NCBI GenBank assembly: GCA_029959195.1
Contig: CP114119.1
Location: forward strand, 496,001 to 560,000
Reading direction: 5' to 3'
DNA: 64,000 nt
Source of the DNA: Dictyophora rubrovolvata
Taxonomy: Eukaryota; Basidiomycota; Agaricomycetes; Phallales; Phallaceae
This document shows positions 1 to 12,467 of the stretch, one piece after another (position 1 is the stretch's first letter; each line of letters starts with the position of its first letter). Under the pieces are notes generated by a model, which was given only the letters and a program-made list of their open reading frames with translations, was not told the origin of the DNA and did no database searches. Position numbers and translations under genes: made by a program.

Positions 1-628
1 AATACAGGTTAACCATATCATTGAAAACAATATGGAAGCCAATATCGCCTTACCTCCATCAGGATCTCCACGATTATAAACGGTGGTGGAATCAGCCGTG
101 ACAAAAACAGTTTCCAAGCACACTGCAAATAATAGTATAAAAGTGTTAAACTCGTTGAAAACATGTAATACTCACCATATAGCTGGCATTCGTCACAATG
201 CATGAAATGTTCATAAATACCTCTTTGAACATCAACAAATTTGGGGCGACTTTCTTTCAGACCACAGAAACACTCGAAGTGAAGTCTTTTGCTATCGAAG
301 TATCGCTTGAATCCGCTAGGCAGAATTCGCACGCTTTGGTGTTCGGGACTGCAAAGTAGGTTAGTCTCATATCGAATTTAATAATCTAAACGGTAACTTA
401 CTATGGGAATTCAGTGACTTCACCATGAATACAGTCAAAGAAAACGAGATTAGGGGAAGCACGTTGCAAATCCCATGAAGACTGGAAGAGTGAACGAGTG
501 AACTCCTCACGTTCGCTAGTGGCAGGAACATCATTCGACGGTATATGAGTTCCTCCCCATCGAGCGACACACGCACCGAGTTGCTGTGTTGAAGAGGAAA
601 GAGAGCGATGAGAGCTAAAGCCTGGCAT
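1..628 (-). CDS. Unrecognised multi-exon gene, 5' part only
   Basis: Three exons can be placed on the minus strand: 402-628 starting at an ATG (MPGFSSHRS...), 176-348 and 54-122, joined by GT-AG introns of 53 and 53 bp that keep one open frame. The product begins with a Ser-rich stretch and later has a Cys/His-bearing segment (FECFCGLKES, then HFMHCDECQLYG). Four cysteines in two CxC or CxxC pairs suggest metal binding, but I recognise no family. A further donor at 53 shows that the gene runs past the left edge. Function is unknown; an uncharacterised accessory protein or a transposon-borne gene are both possible. The start is chosen as the first ATG in the open frame. Confidence 0.45.
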
Positions 629-1071
629 GATGGCCAGAGCCGTACGTTGCTGTCTGGCACTTATGTATCATTCTTCATGCATATTGCGGCCCGGTTTCTG
701 ATTTTGGTTTGGGGCGAATCTTCCGCTGAAGTTCATTCTGTTGAATAAACTTTCGATCCTGAAGGGTTCGTACCATACTGTCGGTGAGGACTGTGGTTCA
801 GAGTACTTAGCGAGCAACGCACAGGCTCCGTTGAAAAAAAATTCAATTGTAAGCAACAGTTTGGGGCAACCTGTCTATATTTGTAATATGTTGACCCTGA
901 TTATTCTATAGATCGAGATTATACAAACATTTTGGGGATAAATTGACCCGCTGCGCCAAACATGCACATATATGCAGTAGGCCATTAGGCCCGTAAGATC
1001 AAGTCCAAGCAACGAACGGCCTCTGAAATATCATGTTAGATGATGAAATAAGATTTTAAACTAGTTTAAAA
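629..1071. other. Intergenic stretch with half of a 29-bp direct repeat
   Basis: No gene seen. A ~29-bp AT-rich segment at 911-939 recurs almost exactly at 1088-1116 at the start of the MULE-like coding region, 177 bp away in the same orientation. Confidence 0.5.
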
Positions 1072-4000
1072 TTGTACGACTCTTTGCGATCGAGATTATA
1101 CAAACTTTTTGGGGAGGATCGTCCCTTTCTTAATCACGAAATACGCTGTATATATGCCGCGGGCGTCAGGTGCGCGCATTATGATCGAGTTTACTTGATG
1201 CTTTCAGATACATACGAGTTTTCCCTGAAGGAATTTGATTTTTTTAAGTGTCCTGAAAACACCTACCAGCATCGTACAATGCCCATGTATAATGCAAAGC
1301 AATTAGAAGCTATTCAGCTGGCACAAGAAATCCTTCAACAAGCAGGTCTCCAGTCTATGGATATTCTGGGCAATGACCATCCATTTGAACACGATGGGTT
1401 TCCGTTTCGTTTTTTGATGAATTATACACCACTAAAAGCAAGGCTATTCACTGCTGAGGAAACTGCAAGTCAGAAAAATTGCCTTACCAGAAAATCTTAT
1501 ATTCATGGCATAGTTGATCATTCCCTTGGTGCAATTATCGAATTCCCTGAAACTGGCGACAAACCGAACATAGCTATCGGACACAGATTTAGAATTGATC
1601 CTCAATATTTCATAAACCCAAGAAGTAATATCCAGTATTCCTTTGGTGACTCGCAATCCATACACCACAATGTACAGTGTTCTCTTCTACTTGATGAAGT
1701 TACTGGAGAGCCAATGAAATGCGAACAAATGAAATTAACCTGTAAGTCAAGATCATCTTTCATCAAGCAACCACATTTATTCTCCTAGGTTGTTCAATTA
1801 AATACTGCTCCTTCAATCCTGTTGGTACACAGTCAACTCCCCCAATTATCCCTCTGGACCCGGTGTTAAGTACCGATTCTCGGGTATCGGCAACGAATGT
1901 ATAAACGTTAATAATCGTATTTAATGATGATACAAATGTCACTGTAATGTCGTAGAGCGCGGTCTCAACCTGAGTGGGTTGTACCACGACAGTCCTCTGG
2001 ATGTTGGCTCTACTTGTCTTGATGTCGTTCGGGATCTTCGAGTCATCGTAGAATCTCATTGAGCCGAAGCTCTAAGAAGTCTAAAACAATCTGGTAGAAT
2101 AGATTGTTGACTAGAAAGCAGAAGAACAAGAGATGGAAGAAGTAGCGGATCCAATGCCAGAACGGCGTTATCGCTACAGACAGTTTAGATTTAAAGCATT
2201 TGGAAATGACTGAAGCACTATTGGGAAATGAAGACTATATTGAGATATCGAACTAGGTTCGATATTAAGTCTGAAGAGAAGTCTAGCTACGAAGTATAGG
2301 AGGCTTTATATACAAGTACGCTAGAGGTTTGAATCTCAGTTCGAAATAGATAACGAACTTGAGAACGTATACATGTCATAGCAATTCGTGAGTATCATAG
2401 GTATATGCAGGGTCAGTTTGCCATGTGGCAAACATGAGGCAATAAGAACAAAGGAAAAGCACATAAGGACCTACGACCGTCATAGATGATCTCATGCGCG
2501 GTTTGGAACTAGAATTTATACCAAAGGTCTATCCGTGGCTTACTGTAAGTCCTAGGAAGACGACGGCCTCTAGGACTTCATAAAAACGGCAATGAAGTCT
2601 GATAAGACTTCCGGTTGTGGCGTCTATGAAGCGATTGTGATAAGATAACGTTTAAGTACGATAAGATAAGGGAATATAATAAGGAATCCGTATTGCTAGT
2701 GATGTCATGAATCGGATCATGACACCCGGATGGTGAACTATTTATGAAAACATTGGGTTTTTTTTGCACACTCAGGGAAACCGGTTGTGCATTCATGAAA
2801 ACAACTCAATTAGATAATGACAAAAATGACAGTGAAAATGATGATATTTCTCCCCCTGAGAATGCCTCATTCGACTTAGTCGCCATTCTCAAGGATGTAC
2901 GCTCCTGCTGTCAAGATAACAAGAAACCAACATACAATGGCAAGCTGTTATTGCAAAAGGATAAATTTAATCATCATTACATTCGGTAAGGCTTTTTATA
3001 TTTAATGCAATTCACGTCTCATGTTCTTGTCTATATATATGGCAGATGCAAGCATTTCGCAAAAGGTCGCCGTAATCACTTACAACTTCGTAACCTCAAT
3101 GAATACAATATTGATTATCTCAAGGCTTTATTTCAAAATGACTTGGCCAAAATTACGTCGTATGAAGTTGCTACTGCGAATCACGGTTATGGTCCTTTAT
3201 ATCCTTGCAGCGTTACAGCAGCTGCCCAAGAACAGAAACAGCTTTGTCATACGTGCCTCTATGTCTCTATCTTTCTATATTACATGTGATCACATCGTTT
3301 TTAGCAATGTGGCATCGTGATAATGGGATATTAAAGTGAGGCAAAATAGAATTAAATGACACAACTAAATGTGAGTGCCGAATGGAGATTTATGAGCCGA
3401 ACGACCTCTCTCGGTGCCCATACATTTTAATAGTTTTCCGTAATCCTCACACTCACGCATGTCCACCCTGAAGTAAGACTCCAAAAAGTATCAAGCTAAT
3501 TTTCAATTCTTTGCTTCAACACCTAGGATGGCGACTTGCTGATGCAACCCCACACCATATTCTTCTAGACAGTACATTTATACACGGTTTGAGGAAGATT
3601 CTAAGCTGGGATGAATTTCGAGACCCAGGATTAGGAGACCTTCACCCTTCCCTGATAAATCAAGATCACGCCGCTCATCTCATTAACAATTTGCATTATA
3701 AAGAGTATCCAAAAGGCACAGGTTTGGAAGGTATGTGATTGCAGCTCGTGTTTCTATTTTAATATATATGCTCGTCATTACAGGCGCAAGGCACCTTCTG
3801 AAAGATCATAAGGATTTACCACCCGAACAACAATATTTGCATTGCATTGAAACATGCGAAAACCCAAAGGACGGCAAATTTTATATTGTTATTTGCATGT
3901 TCCGAGCTATGAGTCGTCTGCTCGTGAAGACAAGACGACCATCCATTGACACCACATTTAAATGACTAGACAAATGGCAAGAATTCGAGATAGAAGCATG

Positions 4001-5908
4001 GTTTCCAGAGTTTTCATGCTGTAAGCACAATTATCTGTCGTGTTCTTAATACTATGCTAACGGTAAATTGACAGCCATGGTAGTTGCACAAGCCTTCATC
4101 ACTTCGCAGAGCGCGGAGGCCCACCAATTTTTATTTAGACATATTTTCAAGATTGTGCAAGAGGATACAGGTCAAAGCATTCGATTTTGTCACATTCACG
4201 GGAGTGGCATTGATACCATCACAGCTGATGGTCATGAAGGTCAAGCGTTGGGTACGTTATTTCAACCGTTCAATGGTATACCCCCAATTAAATCCCTAAA
4301 AGGGCTTGGTCTATATTGTCAAGAAATCTGTGAAAAATTAACCGATCTGCAGTCTGTGGAATGGGGCAAGTTGATGAACCAGGTCACGCCAAGGGAGCAT
4401 CTCATGTGCTTCTACAAATATTGCTTCATCCATTATATTAGGAATGTAGCAAAGTTACGAGCACATGTCAAGCCAAATGTGATTTCTGCCATGATGAGCC
4501 TCGCAAGCTTGGATCCCTTGCCAGACTACGATCAAGTTATTGTGACTATTTGTAATGGTGGAGAAAAAGCTCTAAGTACACTGAGGTGTCTTTTTTGGAA
4601 TTGAAAGGACTTATGACATTTCACAGACTGGTATCAAAAGGGAGACAGTGTTCCTTTGGCCACGATTTATAGACCTTTAAGCAAAATCCCCTTGGAAATT
4701 TAGAAGGCAGCACCGTCTACGTCCAACGGAAACGAGCAAGCCCATCGTAACATCAATCATGATGGTACAAAACTCACCATGCTTGCTGGGATCATGCGTG
4801 GATTGCAGTTTGATTCTAGAGCAATGGCGAATATTGATTTTTGGATAGCGGAGAGTATCCAACCTCGAGATAAACTAGCCACACATTTTCATCGGTCTGC
4901 CAGAGGTATTCAAGTTAAAAGTCATTTCTTTTCATTTCATTTCTGCATCTGTGTGAGCTGAATCTTGTTTAGCATCTTTTCAACAGCGAAATGTCCTTGC
5001 GAAGGATGTGGAGATACTATCACTCTACGAGAAGGCTCAAAAACTTGAAAAGAGCATTCCAACAGATGCCACAGCTGTGGTACGAGCTTTAGAGGCTTTG
5101 GAGTCTGCTGAAGAGCCCAAACAAGTTCTAAAATGGTGCCGAAAACAGGATGAGCAGGAAGGGGATTCAAAGGCTTCTGAAGAGCTTAAATGAGCGCAGG
5201 AACGGCTTTGCAAACATGATGAGCAGTTGACGATAACACAATCGCAGCTGGATTCACTTCTTCCTCAAGGCTCGGGATCATATACCTTAACAAAACTGGC
5301 AAAACCTGAAGAAATATATGATCGCAGGCTTTTAGATGCTAAACCCAAAGAGAAGCCGGTATTTATACACACTCACCACTGTCTTTTGATATGGATTGAC
5401 GATGAAAATACAGGTCCAAAATATCAGAGACACACAAGCTGTCTTTAATTCATCCATTGAACCGCAACACCCAACGCTACCAACCAATAACGGACATCTG
5501 TATGCACATGCTACACCTGTACATGCATACAATGGCAACCTCCAATATCACGGCATTCCACCTCGTCATGTATACGATAATAATTTCCAACCTCAAAATG
5601 GATACCACACCAGTTTTCTCCCTCAGAACGACTACATTACTCAGCCTAGTACATTCTACATTAATCCCCAACCCCAACACGCATTCTACCACAACTCTCA
5701 GCCTCAATTCCAATATAGTGTTTCCCATCCCCAAAATATGACATATCACCAGGTCTCAATCCCCGTGCATCTTTCCACAAATTCGAGCCTGTCAGGATAC
5801 ACAGGACCTGCTCATGCACACCCACACAACCTGCCTCCTCCAAGACATTTTAATTACCATAACCCTGGATACTACTCTCAACCGGGTCCTTCTTTTTATT
5901 CACAGTAA
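1072..5908 (+). pseudogene. MULE-like (DDE-type) transposase-family gene, copy 1, decayed
   Basis: An open region at 1072-1741 is followed by exons near 2725-2985, 3046-3260, 3307-3735, 3784-4020, 4074-4251, 4303-4573, 4627-4910 and 4987-5908. From memory this matches a large family of uncharacterised multicopy agaric proteins. In order: an N-terminal region with paired Cys and His; a GYGPL box; DLHPSL; IDTTFK (candidate first Asp); HIHGSGIDTITADGHEGQALG region (candidate second Asp); SNGNEQAHRNIN (candidate Glu); a coiled coil; and a Pro/Tyr/His/Gln-rich tail to 5908. The D-D-E reading as a Mutator-like transposase is inference. The frame has in-frame TGA codons at 3337, 3469, 3963 and 5191 and a TAG at 4701. 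The TAG replaces a Trp that copy 2 keeps, and the TGA at 3963 falls where copy 2 has Arg. An LTR-like insert lies at 1820-2724. No terminal inverted repeats were found. The second copy is at 25508-34885. Confidence 0.6.
1820..2724 (-). mobile_element. Probable solo LTR inside MULE-like copy 1
   Basis: Read on the minus strand the unit starts TGTCATGATCCG and ends CCAACA. It has a TATA-like box near 2305-2314 about 410 bp from its start, an arrangement like U3-R-U5. It breaks the MULE-like reading frame between the CSFN and ELFMKTLGF segments, which are close together in the family. No clean target duplication is visible, so the left boundary is uncertain. An old LTR remnant is the best reading. 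Confidence 0.4.
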
Positions 5909-7876
5909 ACAATATCAACAGAACTTATTGCTAGAAAATGTAGATAAAAATACTATCGTATATTGATTCACTAATAAAATATGTTCTACATTCTTGAATG
6001 AGTAACATGCTCAGTATAAACCAAGTTTAGGAATATTTAAATACAACGTATATACCTCCATGTACTGGAAATGCTCGAGTGTCAGTGATGGTATTAGACT
6101 TAGAGCAACTTCGGAATTATATGCGATTCGAACAAACAGACATTTCAAACTCAATTAGAATAACAAGATTGATAATTTACATATAATGACAAAATTGATA
6201 CTTTACATGTGTATGGTATTCAAGGATATTCAAGTATAAAATGAAAACGCTTAAACCAAACCAAATTATAAGTACAACGGTTGAACAGTCAAATCCACCC
6301 CTTTGAAACCACCCAACACATAGCTTTCCTTCCTTTATTCCAAACTCTCAAAAAACGGGAAGGTGGCCCCCACGCGCAACTATGATTTTGGTATAGATGA
6401 ACAGTATTCATTCCAACGAGTCGTCGATTCGTGTTGAGTGAGATTGTGTTGAGTGTGATGTGAGGTTTGTTGTTGGAACGAGAAGTATGGAAATCGTTTC
6501 TACCGAAAGAATTAGGTGTAGACATTAATTCCCAATAAATTTTAACTTACTGAACTTGTAAATGCTTAATATTTATGTATTTAAGCTCGTTTGAATTGTT
6601 GCGAATGAAGTTTCTGAGGTATTGGTGTAGTGTGGGCGAGACACGATGCAATCGACTGATATAATTCGAGAAATAGATTGGAATATTCTGAATTTGAGTT
6701 TGGAATAAGAATTTCATGATATGACTGTGATGGTAGCGTTCACAGGTACGGTTTAAGAGTGGTAGATATTATTGGGTAACTTATGGAGTAGAGACGTACC
6801 TTTTAAAATGCGGAAACCTATCTCAACGCTGACAACAAGGGTAATGAAGCTTTAGAATTATTACCCAAACTCTCGCATTTTTCTACGTCTTCAAAATCAA
6901 TGAATCTACCCTCCTTTTCCTATTATTGATCCTAGGTGTCAGAGGCTAGTAGTGTCACCTATTGAAACAATTAAGATTATCACGAGTATTACAGTCATTT
7001 TTACTTATGAATTTTGTATTTAAAAACATCATAACAGAATATATTCATAAAGGGTTTACTACTTGGTTTTGGTACGAACACGGGAATGTGTTGCACCTCT
7101 GCCAAGTTCACCATTATGCACTTAGTCATGAAGATAAGATAACTTTCAAGCATCTGTATTATCAACTCAATTGATAATCAGCGACCCACAGTAAACAATG
7201 ATGACATTCAGGTATCCTCTTATTTTTAGCCAAGGTCACGTTTTTCTTATTTTTTCTTATTTTTATCTACTTATTTACATTGTATAGGTCTCTGGTGTCC
7301 TTGACGCTACGCGAGTCGGCTCAAAATTTGATGCCAGATCTCGCTAATGAATCGGATTAGTTCACCATATACTCGGGAGCTCGAGTCGGAGTGTGAAGGG
7401 AGTAGAGCCGCCGTCTCACAAGCGCTCAATATGATGCAAGCGACACCCAATAAAGAACGCAGAACAAGTCCTAGGCATAGAAACAGAGAATTAGAACATA
7501 CCTAAATATATTGTGCATTTCTTTACTTGAAATTTCATTGGAGCTCACTTATAAAATTCTACAATAAACATTCCGTTGCCTGGCTCGGAGTTCGGCGGTA
7601 GGCCGAGTAGAGCCGTGTTTTATTGGCTGCCGGCTGAATGGCTGGATGGTGGGCGAGGGGTCGCGGACCGCCTACCTAGTCCCGGTCTGGGCGCTTATTT
7701 ATTGCCTCCCCTTGCTTTATGCGCAGTGACAAAAATTTATCAAGGAAAAAGCACTGCAACGAACCACAATCTCGGCATGATACAGGAGAACAGCATGAGT
7801 AACAAAAAGCGCATGCACTTTGATAACAAATGTCCGGTGAAGCTTAAAGGGCGTCAGTAGTAGAGGAAGAAAACGA
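5909..7876. other. Intergenic, no supported gene
   Basis: Mostly AT-rich sequence with only short chance reading frames. A locally GC-rich patch at 7570-7720 holds an open frame without recognisable domains or splice context. I see no RNA gene or repeat with defined ends here. Confidence 0.5.
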
Positions 7877-8689
7877 TCAACGGCCGAGGGATTGAAGGTC
7901 GCTCCCGAGAATGTCAGGGTTGTACGAAACATCAGAGGAAAAGGTGCTATCAGCCGTAGATGATAGCGCTAGCATAGCATCAACATCGCCCAGCAGACGG
8001 AAAGAAGTAGAAAGGGCTCTGTTGTTCATTTCAAGAGCGTGTGTCAACTGTTGGTGGGCAAGGAGGTTGAGGTTATGGAGCTGAACCAAGAGCGGATGTA
8101 TAGATAAAAGGGGCTGGGTGTGGCTACTGGGAGAATTGGAAGTTAATCGTGGCATGAAAAAGGCAATGGAAGGTGTCATGGAGGATTGGTCTCCGGAGTG
8201 AGGTTGAGATAAAGAAATTGGTTTGGCATGCCCCGGATTATCGGTTTTCCCGGTGGTCGTGGTTATTCCATGATAGTCTGGAAAGGTGGTGGAAAAGGTG
8301 TCTCTAGCAACCTGGCTATATTCAGGAGGAATGGCCCAAGATGAAGGTGCTATCCAATCATCGGGGGGTGGGGTAAACGACCAAGCAATCTTTTTGTCTA
8401 GATCATCATTTGGCGACGGAATCATGCTAAGAGATTGAGTTATTAACACAATTTCTGCCAGCTCAAGTCTCCACTGAAGAACACGGTAGAAGAGCTAGGT
8501 TAGATCATGTATTACAAGGCTACCACGATACTCAAAATGCTTACAAGGGCCTTTCGGATGCCTTTTTCATTAACAGCAATTTTGCCGTCGCGAAACGATT
8601 CCAGTAGCCAAACCGCTGCAGCAAACTGAAGACGAACCTGACGGAGAGTAGTAGTAGATATCATCAAATGGAAAGCAAACTGAGTGTAC
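7877..8689 (-). CDS. Unrecognised gene, 3' exons
   Basis: Two exons on the minus strand are joined by a 71-bp intron: 8545-8689 (…LRQVRLQFAAAVWLLESF…KGIRKAL) and 7877-8473 (WRLELAEIVLITQ…). The junction keeps the frame and gives a helical, aliphatic stretch across the splice, followed by a low-complexity Ser/Thr/Pro-rich C-terminal half ending at 7877. An acceptor site just upstream of 8689 shows that more exons exist, but I could not place them in 8690-9500. I recognise no family. Confidence 0.4.
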
Positions 8690-10056
8690 CTGCATGTACG
8701 ACAAGTGAAAATACTTCTTTTTAGAGTCAATCCTTAAAGTCTTAATTGATAGATCCACAGGAGCGAACATGCGGAAACCACAGCGTGCTCGATGTTTCTT
8801 TCTCTGCCACCCTCTTTTTTTCTAGATCACGTTTACGTTGCACACTTTCGATCCCATCATGAAAGTTACTAATTAGTCCTCGTTTTACCCTAAGGTCTAG
8901 AATATGAGAAGCTGACATACCAGCACCTCATATTTTATCCCTTTTTCATTTCTTCTCCTTCTTTCCTTCAGTTGGCTATTTCTCACCGACGGGAATTATT
9001 TTTACGAACAGCCAACTACCATCCCCGCGGTTTTAACCCTAATCATCGTGATGCGGACGCCATGTGAGTATCGCCATGACCAGTCCGCTGGTCGATATGA
9101 GATCAGCCGTAACCGACCGTTTCGCTTCGTCCAAGATGTACCTCCAAAATATCAAGTAATATGGCTTGAACGACCCGAACCGGATTCACATTGCAAAATT
9201 CTTATCAAATCGACATGAGCCCGGAGATCTTCTTAGACAGGGTGTGCAATAGATGCAGGACAAATTGACATACCAGCCTAAATCAAACGAGAAGTATGAG
9301 CAAAATATCACGGAATCGTTCGGTTGGGGCTTTGTTTAGTGTAAATCTGTTCGACCCAATTGTATAGGCTCGTTTGTACTGGGTGCGCAAAAAATAGGCT
9401 CGCGCTCACGGATTTATCAACAAATGCTTTTGGTTCATAGGACTCTTTGTCTATCGTCATCCACGCATATCGCCGCTCCATACACTGCTTGACTTCATGC
9501 TCTTTTGAAACTGAATATATTGATATATGAATATAGCCTTCTACCCGCTAGATCAACATCAATAGTAAAGAAAACGACGTTGAGACCAGCTGGGAACCGT
9601 TTGAAAATTTGTCTGAATGTTTTTCTCTGCATAGTATATCTTGATATCCTTCTTGGTGTAGGTGTTTGTTCGGTGACGAGACTGCTGAGCGTTGAACGAT
9701 GCACTGATGTACCAGGTTATTTCTTCGGCATGAATTTGATTGGCGGATATGTCACAACCGTCACTCTCGTCTTTGGGCTGCAGCTCGAAGTCATTCAACA
9801 ACATCAACAACGAAAAAAATTACGTTGAAGTCAATAGTCGCACTATAGCGCACGACGTTATACTCACAGAAGTCCTACTGTCTCAGAACAGATCATGACT
9901 GTCGGCCAATTATGTAAAGGCTTGCTTCCAACCTTTTTTTATAAAAAAGTAATATTTTTAATGATTCAACCAGAAGAAGTACGGCATCTACGGAACCCAG
10001 AAAACATTCAGAATTGCAACCAACCATCCGGACTGGGTACAGCGACAAATATGGAC
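8690..10056. other. Intergenic, no supported gene
   Basis: It may contain 5' exons of the gene at 7877-8689. Open frames at 9505-9828 and 9895-10164 show no domain, and the second overlaps the hydrophobin exons on the other strand. Confidence 0.4.
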
Positions 10057-10537
10057 TTAAAGGTTAAGGGGACTGCATCCAAGGTTGATCTTAAAGATGA
10101 CATTTCTCATTCATTTGTTGTGGCTAGTATTATTGCCGAAACCACTTACCAATCCCTGGAATGAGGTACCAGTGCAGCAAACAGCCTGGGCGTTGCAGCT
10201 GGCTCCCCCACCAATACCACTAGTAATACGATTTTGTAAGTCTTCTTTCACTGGATGAACGGAGAACTTACATAACAGAAATCGGATCACAGTTCAGACC
10301 AACCTACACACCAATGTTGGGAAGAGAAATGCCGAGTAAGCCTGCAAGCTCAGCGACAGCTGTGTTGGTAGAACTCATAACCGAGTTGCAGCAGCTAGCA
10401 TCTCCTGCGGGTTCAGGTCAATAACTTATCCGCGACCTTTAAAGAAGCTCGAGCATACCTGTGTTGCATTGAGAAAGGGCTTGTGGTGCAGCGGCGGCGA
10501 AGAGCGCAACAGAGAGAGTAACAAAGAAGGCTTTCAT
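10057..10537 (-). pseudogene. Class I hydrophobin with one in-frame stop
   Basis: The ATG at 10537 opens a signal peptide (MKAFFVTLSVALFAAAAPQA) followed by LSQCNTG. Four exons with the same intron positions as the hydrophobin at 11973 give all eight cysteines in the class I order C, CC, C, C, CC, C, ending GCSPLNL and TAA at 10057-10059. In exon 2 the codon between GV and VGLNCDP is TAG (plus-strand positions near 10325), where CAG would be expected. The product would stop after roughly 60 residues, before cysteine 4. Everything else, including splice sites and a TATA-like box, is preserved, so loss looks recent, or the base is a sequencing or haplotype variant. Hydrophobins coat aerial hyphae and fruit bodies. 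Confidence 0.85.
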
Positions 10538-10586
10538 TTTTCTTCTAGTCTTGTAAGTACAAGGTTGAATATTTAGATTTCGGTTG

Positions 10587-10595
10587 CTTATATAG
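10587..10595 (-). promoter_or_regulatory. TATA-like box of the hydrophobin pseudogene
   Basis: TATATAAG on the minus strand about 50 bp upstream of the ATG at 10537. Confidence 0.4.
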
Positions 10596-11891
10596 ACATT
10601 TTGTTTGAACACGTTTGTCCGAGGAACGTGAACAGCGAAGTCATCGCCCGTTGTCTGTCGCAGGCACAAGTCTCACAGCGTAAGTTACTCGGTACGAGAA
10701 GTTCAAACTTGCGATGGGAAATTTCAAAACAACACGCGTTGTTTTCTTTTTTTTTTCCTACGGAAAAGTGTCTTGATTACTTGACACAAAACGTTGCCCC
10801 AGATGCGTTGTGCGGCTGTTCATGCCAATTACTTCTATCTGGAAGAGATTGTCTTACAATAAAGATAAAGTGAGTCAAGTCTCCTGCCGTAATTTAACGA
10901 CGATACAGACACCCAATCTATGATCTCCTTTAATTGTCAAGAGTCATCGCCTTGGATCCCCATCAAACATGTTACGAGTGCATCAGAACTCGTCCCTCAT
11001 CCGATAATTGACGATGGAATTCTGAAAAGACAGTGCCTTCTGAAAGCTTAGCGAAGAAAAAGAATGACGTGTCGCAAGTTAAAGTTGTTCCTTAATCTTA
11101 CCCACACACTATTACTACTATATCGCGGATTTTCTACAAAGTGATTGTGTCTGGTTAGCGACTCATCATGGCACTGTTCAGGGCGACAGCGGTCTTTGAC
11201 AGGGACCGTCATTCGGCTGCTGGGCCAGGCGCATTTGCCTCATGCTGGTCATAAATGATCATGATTGATGGCATTTAAATCATACCTCTGACAGTTCCGT
11301 CAAGCTGGCTTATTCAGTCCAACATGACGTATTGTCAAAGACTTGGTTTAAGCAAGGTACTCGAAAGCAGTGACAAAATATCGCTTGTTAAAATTAATCC
11401 TGGAAGCTCTGCCAGCCCCTCACATCTTTAAGCCATGTGAGAAATACCAGAATGTAGCGAAGCTTCGAGCGCAAGCCATTCAGCTCTTCTTTCAGGAGAC
11501 GAGCTTGACGTTTTTCGGTTCGCTTTTCTTTACAAGAAGACATGATTTAGTGTTGTCATGAACGTTCAGTCCTCGCAACACGACGAAGCAAGGTGCATTT
11601 TGAAAGTTGACTATAGGCACAGTCTTACAAGGGCCTGCCTTCAAGTCATGGGAGGATCTCAATGAAGCCTTGAGAATTCAGCCACTTTCAAAAGGGACTG
11701 TTCAAATATGTGCAAGTCTCAAGGTTGCTCAGACACGGCGTCGTTAGACGTAAGCGAGAATCATGACGCTCTCCTAATTTGACTGATGATTACACAGAAG
11801 TACAGCCATTGTTCAAGTTTGTGTAGTGTTTACCCCTCAAAGGTTACAATAATTATCCCTTGCGTTCGAACTTTAGTTCCCAACATTTCTC

Positions 11892-11898
11892 TATAAAT
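11892..11898 (+). promoter_or_regulatory. TATA box of the hydrophobin gene
   Basis: TATAAAT 75-81 bp upstream of the ATG at 11973, followed by a pyrimidine-rich leader, as is common for highly expressed basidiomycete genes. Confidence 0.5.
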
Positions 11899-11972
11899 TC
11901 CGAGAAGTTCGAACCACAATTCCCTCAGTTCAAATCTCAATTTCGAACTATTCTACATTCCACCACTCAAAA

Positions 11973-12467
11973 ATGAAGGCTGTTCAAGTTTTTGCTACCC
12001 TTGCTTTTGCTGCCACCTTTGCCGCAGCTGTACCACAAGCCCTTTCTCAATGCAACACCGGTATAAACCACTTGTCCTATATCTTTTAACCATATGTGAG
12101 CCTCATAAAAAATGTAGGAAGCGCCTCCTGTTGCAACAGCGTTCAAGAGTCCAGCAGCGATATCGTACAAGAGCTTGAGGGCTTGCTCGGTATCGCACTC
12201 GGTGGTATTACCGGATCAGTTGGTCTTGGATGCAGCCCAATTAGCGTTGTGTAAGCTGTGGTTCTCCATTTTGTCGAAATAGGTAATAACTGTATTTGAA
12301 TAGCGGCATTGGAGGTGGTGCTTCCTGCAATTCTCAAGCTGTCTGCTGCACTGACGCCGAATTTGAAGGCTTGGTGAGTTGACGTTTGCTTTCGTTGAAC
12401 AAGGGGAGAAATAATAATACTTTTAAACTTCTAGATCAACCTCGGATGCAGCCCTCTCAACCTTTGA
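11973..12467 (+). CDS. Class I hydrophobin
   Basis: Small secreted amphipathic protein that self-assembles at air-water interfaces. Four exons, 11973-12060, 12118-12250, 12304-12373 and 12435-12467, with introns of 57, 53 and 61 bp, give 107 residues. A signal peptide (MKAVQVFATLAFAATFAAAV) is followed by eight cysteines spaced C-6-CC, C(GCSPI), C-5-CC-12-C, and the end GCSPLNL. Spacing and length fit class I. The start is the only ATG giving a signal peptide and follows an A-rich leader. A paralogue with the same exon pattern lies head-to-head at 10057-10537. Confidence 0.95.

Larger units (their letters stand above)
10538..11972. other. Shared upstream region of two divergent hydrophobin genes
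   Basis: About 1.4 kb between the divergent starts at 10537 and 11973. No coding region was supported. It presumably holds both promoters; apart from the two TATA-like boxes I could not assign sites. Confidence 0.5.

Noticed and set aside
1763-2059. Minus-strand open frame over the start of the LTR-like insert
   Set aside because: It lies in the LTR-like unit and crosses a host intron; no recognisable protein.
7576-7860. Open frame in a GC-rich patch
   Set aside because: No domain, no splice context, composition of chance coding.
9505-9828. Hydrophobic open frame
   Set aside because: An equally long frame lies on the other strand; no family and no exon partners.
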